DNA of 64,000 nucleotides from Chloroflexota bacterium (GTDB lineage: Bacteria; Chloroflexota; UBA6077; JACCZL01): positions 1 through 64,000 of the forward strand of contig JADZEM010000060.1 in the NCBI GenBank assembly GCA_020850535.1. The letters are read 5' to 3'. The notes beneath the pieces were generated by a model. The model was not told the origin of the DNA and did no database searches. It was given only the letters and a program-made list of their open reading frames with translations. Shown one piece after another: positions 61,631 to 64,000 of the stretch (its first letter is position 1; each line of letters begins with the position of its first letter). A program made the position numbers and the translations under genes.

Positions 61631-61652
61631 GCAGGTATGGCACGATACCTGC
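61631..61652. promoter_or_regulatory. perfect inverted repeat upstream of the HtrA-type protease
   Basis: GCAGGTAT and ATACCTGC separated by 6 nt, at the edge of an AT-rich patch (61590-61625, including TATACA at 61616-61621) in an otherwise very GC-rich genome. It lies about 110 nt before the protease gene. It is a good candidate for an operator, or less likely a terminator of the methyltransferase gene. Confidence 0.5.
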
Positions 61653-61764
61653 AGAACGGATGGTGTCCAGACCGGGCGGCTGAGCGGCGCGGCAAGCCCA
61701 TCAGCGACTCATCGCACAGCGCCAGCCACCCGGATCAGCATTCGGCTCACACGGAGGCGTCACT

Positions 61765-63174
61765 ATGGGCTTGCTCAAACTCGGATCCGCGGCACTCGTT
61801 GGCTCCGCGCTCACGCTGGCGGTCGTGGCCGGCCCGACCCACATCGCCGAGACGGTGCGGCAGGCGGCCCAGCCCGTCACCTCGACGGCGTCTGGCGTCG
61901 CCAGCTCGCTCGGGACCGACCTTTCGTCCCTGGTGGGCCAGACCCCGCGTCCGGGCCTGACCACCCCTGGCAACCCGGCCATCGTGGCCGCGCCAGCCGT
62001 CGCCCAGCAGCCGGCCACGGCGCCGGTCCAGCCGGTCCAGCAGGTTGGCGCCAGCACCGAGACGACAGTGCGGGTCTACCAGGACAATCGGCCGTCCGTC
62101 GTGACGGTCATCTCGTCGGCCGTCGCGCCGGGCTTCCGCTCCGAGCCGCAGCCGAACGGCACCGGCTCCGGGTTCGTCATCGACAACCAGGGCCACATTC
62201 TGACCAACAATCACGTCGTCGCCGAGGCGGACAAGCTCGAAGTCACCCTCTCGGACGGAACGACCTACACGGCGAAGCTGATCGGCCGTGATGCGCGCTT
62301 CGACCTGGCGGTGATCCAGGCCGATATTCCCGCCGACAAGCTCCGCACCGTCAAGCTGGGCGATTCCGACGCGCTCCAGGTTGGCGAGCAGGTGGTCGCC
62401 ATCGGGAACCCGTACGGGCTGGACGGCACCGTCACGACCGGCGTCGTCAGTGGCCGCCGGCCGCTGGTCTCCGAGCCGAGCAGTGAAGGTATCCTGGTCA
62501 ACGCCATCCAGACCGACACCTCGATCAACCCTGGCAACTCGGGCGGCCCGCTCATGAACGCGCGGGGCGAGGTCATCGGCGTCACGACGCTCGGCTTGAT
62601 GCCGAACGGCGGACAGGCTGGCCTGAACTTCGCCATCCCGATCAACAATGCCAAGAAGATCCTGAACGACCTGATGGCGAACGGCTCCTACAAGCACCCG
62701 TTCGTGGGGATCGCCACGGCCGAGATCACCGAAAGCGTGGCCCAGCAGCTGAACCTCCCCGTCAAGCAGGGCCTGCTGGTGCAGAGCGTCGAGGCGTCGA
62801 GCGCGGCCGGGCAGGCGGGCCTGCGGGCCGGCACGAGCCAGCAGCAGGCAGGCGCGCGGCAGGTCGCGACGGGCGGCGACATCATCACCGCCGTCGACGG
62901 GCGGCAGTTGGCGCGGCCTGAGGAGTTTGTGGCTTACCTGGCGATGAACAAGAAGGCTGGCGAGACCATCACCCTCACGGTCCTCCGCGACGGCAAGCAG
63001 CAGGATCTGACGCTCACGCTCGGCGAGCGCCCGGTGGCGCAGGAGCAGCAGAATCAGCAGCGGCCGTCCCAGCAGCAGCCCGGACAGCCGCGCCAGCAGC
63101 CCGGGCGGCAGACCCCCGGCAGCGGCAACGGCAACAGCGCGTTCCCGTCGTTCCCGCTGCCCGGCGGCCGGTAA
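61765..63174 (+). CDS. HtrA/DegP-type serine protease with one PDZ domain
   Basis: A 469-residue envelope protease. A hydrophobic N-terminal segment (about 5-23) acts as a signal or anchor. The trypsin-like domain has the triad His150 (TNNHVV), Asp180 (FDLAVI) and Ser259 (NPGNSGGPL). A PDZ domain follows (about 315-405, KQGLLVQSVEASSAAGQAGL). The Gln/Pro-rich tail may reach the surface. GGAGG precedes the ATG. It would degrade or refold damaged envelope proteins. The palindrome at 61631 may control it. Confidence 0.92.
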   Translation: MGLLKLGSAALVGSALTLAVVAGPTHIAETVRQAAQPVTSTASGVASSLGTDLSSLVGQTPRPGLTTPGNPAIVAAPAVAQQPATAPVQPVQQVGASTETTVRVYQDNRPSVVTVISSAVAPGFRSEPQPNGTGSGFVIDNQGHILTNNHVVAEADKLEVTLSDGTTYTAKLIGRDARFDLAVIQADIPADKLRTVKLGDSDALQVGEQVVAIGNPYGLDGTVTTGVVSGRRPLVSEPSSEGILVNAIQTDTSINPGNSGGPLMNARGEVIGVTTLGLMPNGGQAGLNFAIPINNAKKILNDLMANGSYKHPFVGIATAEITESVAQQLNLPVKQGLLVQSVEASSAAGQAGLRAGTSQQQAGARQVATGGDIITAVDGRQLARPEEFVAYLAMNKKAGETITLTVLRDGKQQDLTLTLGERPVAQEQQNQQRPSQQQPGQPRQQPGRQTPGSGNGNSAFPSFPLPGGR

Positions 63175-63195
63175 TCCCGAGTACTCGACCTCGCG

Positions 63196-64000
63196 CTACC
63201 GTGCTGGCTGCGCGATGGCCACGGGCCGGATGCCGGCCAGCTCCCAGACCCGCTCCACGAGCGACGGCGAGGCTTCGACCTCCCGTCGCTCGACCTCTTT
63301 CACCACCTGCACCAGCGCCTTGTGCGTTGGCGTGGGCACGCCGGCCTCGTCGCCCTTCTCCGCCACCAGCCCGTTGAGGAAGTCGATCTCGGTGCGGCGG
63401 CCCTTCTGGATGTCCTGGCCGGTCGACGGCCGTCCGTCCTCCGTCATCCGGGCCAGCCCGGCCAGCATCTTGCCCTCGACTTGCTCGAAGGCGGCAGCGT
63501 CGCCCTCGGCGGCGGCGCGCGAGACGGCCGGCGGCAGGCCACGGATCGGCTCGATCTCGAAGCCGAGCGCCTGCCCCACGGCGATGGCCTCGCCGGTCAA
63601 CTGGATCGTCAGGCGGCGGATCTCGGCGCTGAGCGTCATCTCCTTGCCGCCCAGGCCGGTGATCGCCGAGACGCCGTTGCCGGAGGCGTTGAGCACCAGC
63701 TTCGTCCAGCGCTCGCCCCAGAGGTTGGGGGTCACCTTGGCGCTGTCGATGTTGGACATCAGCGCGGCGATCTCCTCGGCGCGCGGCGTGATCCGGCCGT
63801 GCACTTCGCCCACCCGGAAGACCGTGTAGCCAGGGCCGCCCGGCTGGACGGTTCGGGTGACGTGGCCCGGCGCGTAGGCGTTGACGCTGATGCTGCTGGC
63901 GATGCAGCCCAGGACCCGCCCCCAGCCGACCACGCTGGCGATACGCTCCTCGTTGATGCTGTTCTGCAACGAGACGATATAGCCGCCCGGCGCGAGGTAC
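63196..64000 (-). CDS. ketopantoate reductase family protein (ApbA/PanE-like), 5' end outside the window
   Basis: Partial: the start lies beyond the right edge, and the visible frame continues to base 64000 with YLAPGGYIVSLQNSINEE in front of the first methionine-like codon. The segments GWGRVLGCIASSI, NLWGERWTKLVLNASGNGVSAITG and GRRTEIDFLNGLV match the C-terminal catalytic domain, including the conserved Lys and Glu. Family members reduce 2-dehydropantoate or related 2-oxo acids with NADPH. Because the Rossmann half is missing, the exact subgroup is open. Confidence 0.85.
   Translation of the reverse strand, partial: YLAPGGYIVSLQNSINEERIASVVGWGRVLGCIASSISVNAYAPGHVTRTVQPGGPGYTVFRVGEVHGRITPRAEEIAALMSNIDSAKVTPNLWGERWTKLVLNASGNGVSAITGLGGKEMTLSAEIRRLTIQLTGEAIAVGQALGFEIEPIRGLPPAVSRAAAEGDAAAFEQVEGKMLAGLARMTEDGRPSTGQDIQKGRRTEIDFLNGLVAEKGDEAGVPTPTHKALVQVVKEVERREVEASPSLVERVWELAGIRPVAIAQPAR

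Noticed and set aside
1-64000. tRNA or rRNA genes
   Set aside because: I looked for T-loop motifs with matching acceptor stems and for rRNA-like blocks and saw none; a covariance-model scan would be decisive.

Overview
The window looks like chromosomal DNA of a high-GC, free-living, probably aerobic Chloroflexota-type bacterium. The taxonomic call is an inference. It rests on the Ala/Pro-rich linkers behind the lipoprotein Cys of several family-5 solute-binding proteins, the expansion of family III (CaiB/BaiF) CoA-transferases, DUF2079/YfhO/STT3-like membrane proteins, and abundant palindromic intergenic repeats. I saw no rRNA, tRNA, CRISPR array, prophage or intact transposase.

Region 1 (1-22,421) is a catabolic island. 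After two copies of a 163-bp palindromic repeat come a GntR/FCD regulator, a dual-specificity-type phosphatase, and an oligopeptide/nickel-type ABC importer (binding lipoprotein plus two permeases, no ATPase). A long, tightly packed gene string on the + strand follows: a fused double CoA-transferase, a thiolase-like protein with its DUF35 Zn-ribbon partner, an amidohydrolase-2, an unfused pair of CoA-transferases that matches the two halves of the fused one, and, after an opposite-strand alpha/beta hydrolase, an enoyl-CoA hydratase-like protein, a third double CoA-transferase, a second enoyl-CoA hydratase, an AMP-forming acyl-CoA synthetase, two tandem desulforedoxin-like miniproteins, a YtcJ-like amidohydrolase and an SDR-fold protein without its catalytic Tyr and Lys. 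Taken together this reads as uptake, CoA activation and beta-oxidation-like cleavage of an unknown carboxylic acid. Its parts list resembles the benzylsuccinate (bbs) module but is not identical to it. This is my best candidate for an undescribed system.

Region 2 (22,605-38,277) is mixed: a methyl-accepting chemotaxis protein, a 1.2-kb gene-poor stretch with a possible 27-residue CxxC/CxxC microprotein, an orphan Tat-type solute-binding lipoprotein, a zinc alcohol dehydrogenase, a MITE-like element, a YihY-family membrane protein, a beta-hydroxyacid dehydrogenase with a clear sigma70-type promoter, a TPR/membrane protein, a DUF402 protein, a third solute-binding lipoprotein, a decayed LuxR-type gene, an EEP-family phosphohydrolase, a Nudix hydrolase and a HAD phosphatase.

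Region 3 (38,414-45,812) is envelope stress related: PspC-domain protein, LiaF-like protein, OmpR-type response regulator and sensor kinase in one operon, followed on the other strand by an M48-family protein that has lost its zinc site and a LemA protein.

Region 4 (46,055-60,210) is a run of six large polytopic membrane proteins of the YfhO, GT39/PMT, STT3 and DUF2079 kinds, interleaved with a secreted Asp-rich repeat protein and a small helical protein. They probably act in envelope glycan assembly. Region 5 (60,622-64,000) has a SAM methyltransferase, an HtrA/DegP protease with a palindrome in its upstream region, and a ketopantoate reductase-like gene cut by the window edge.
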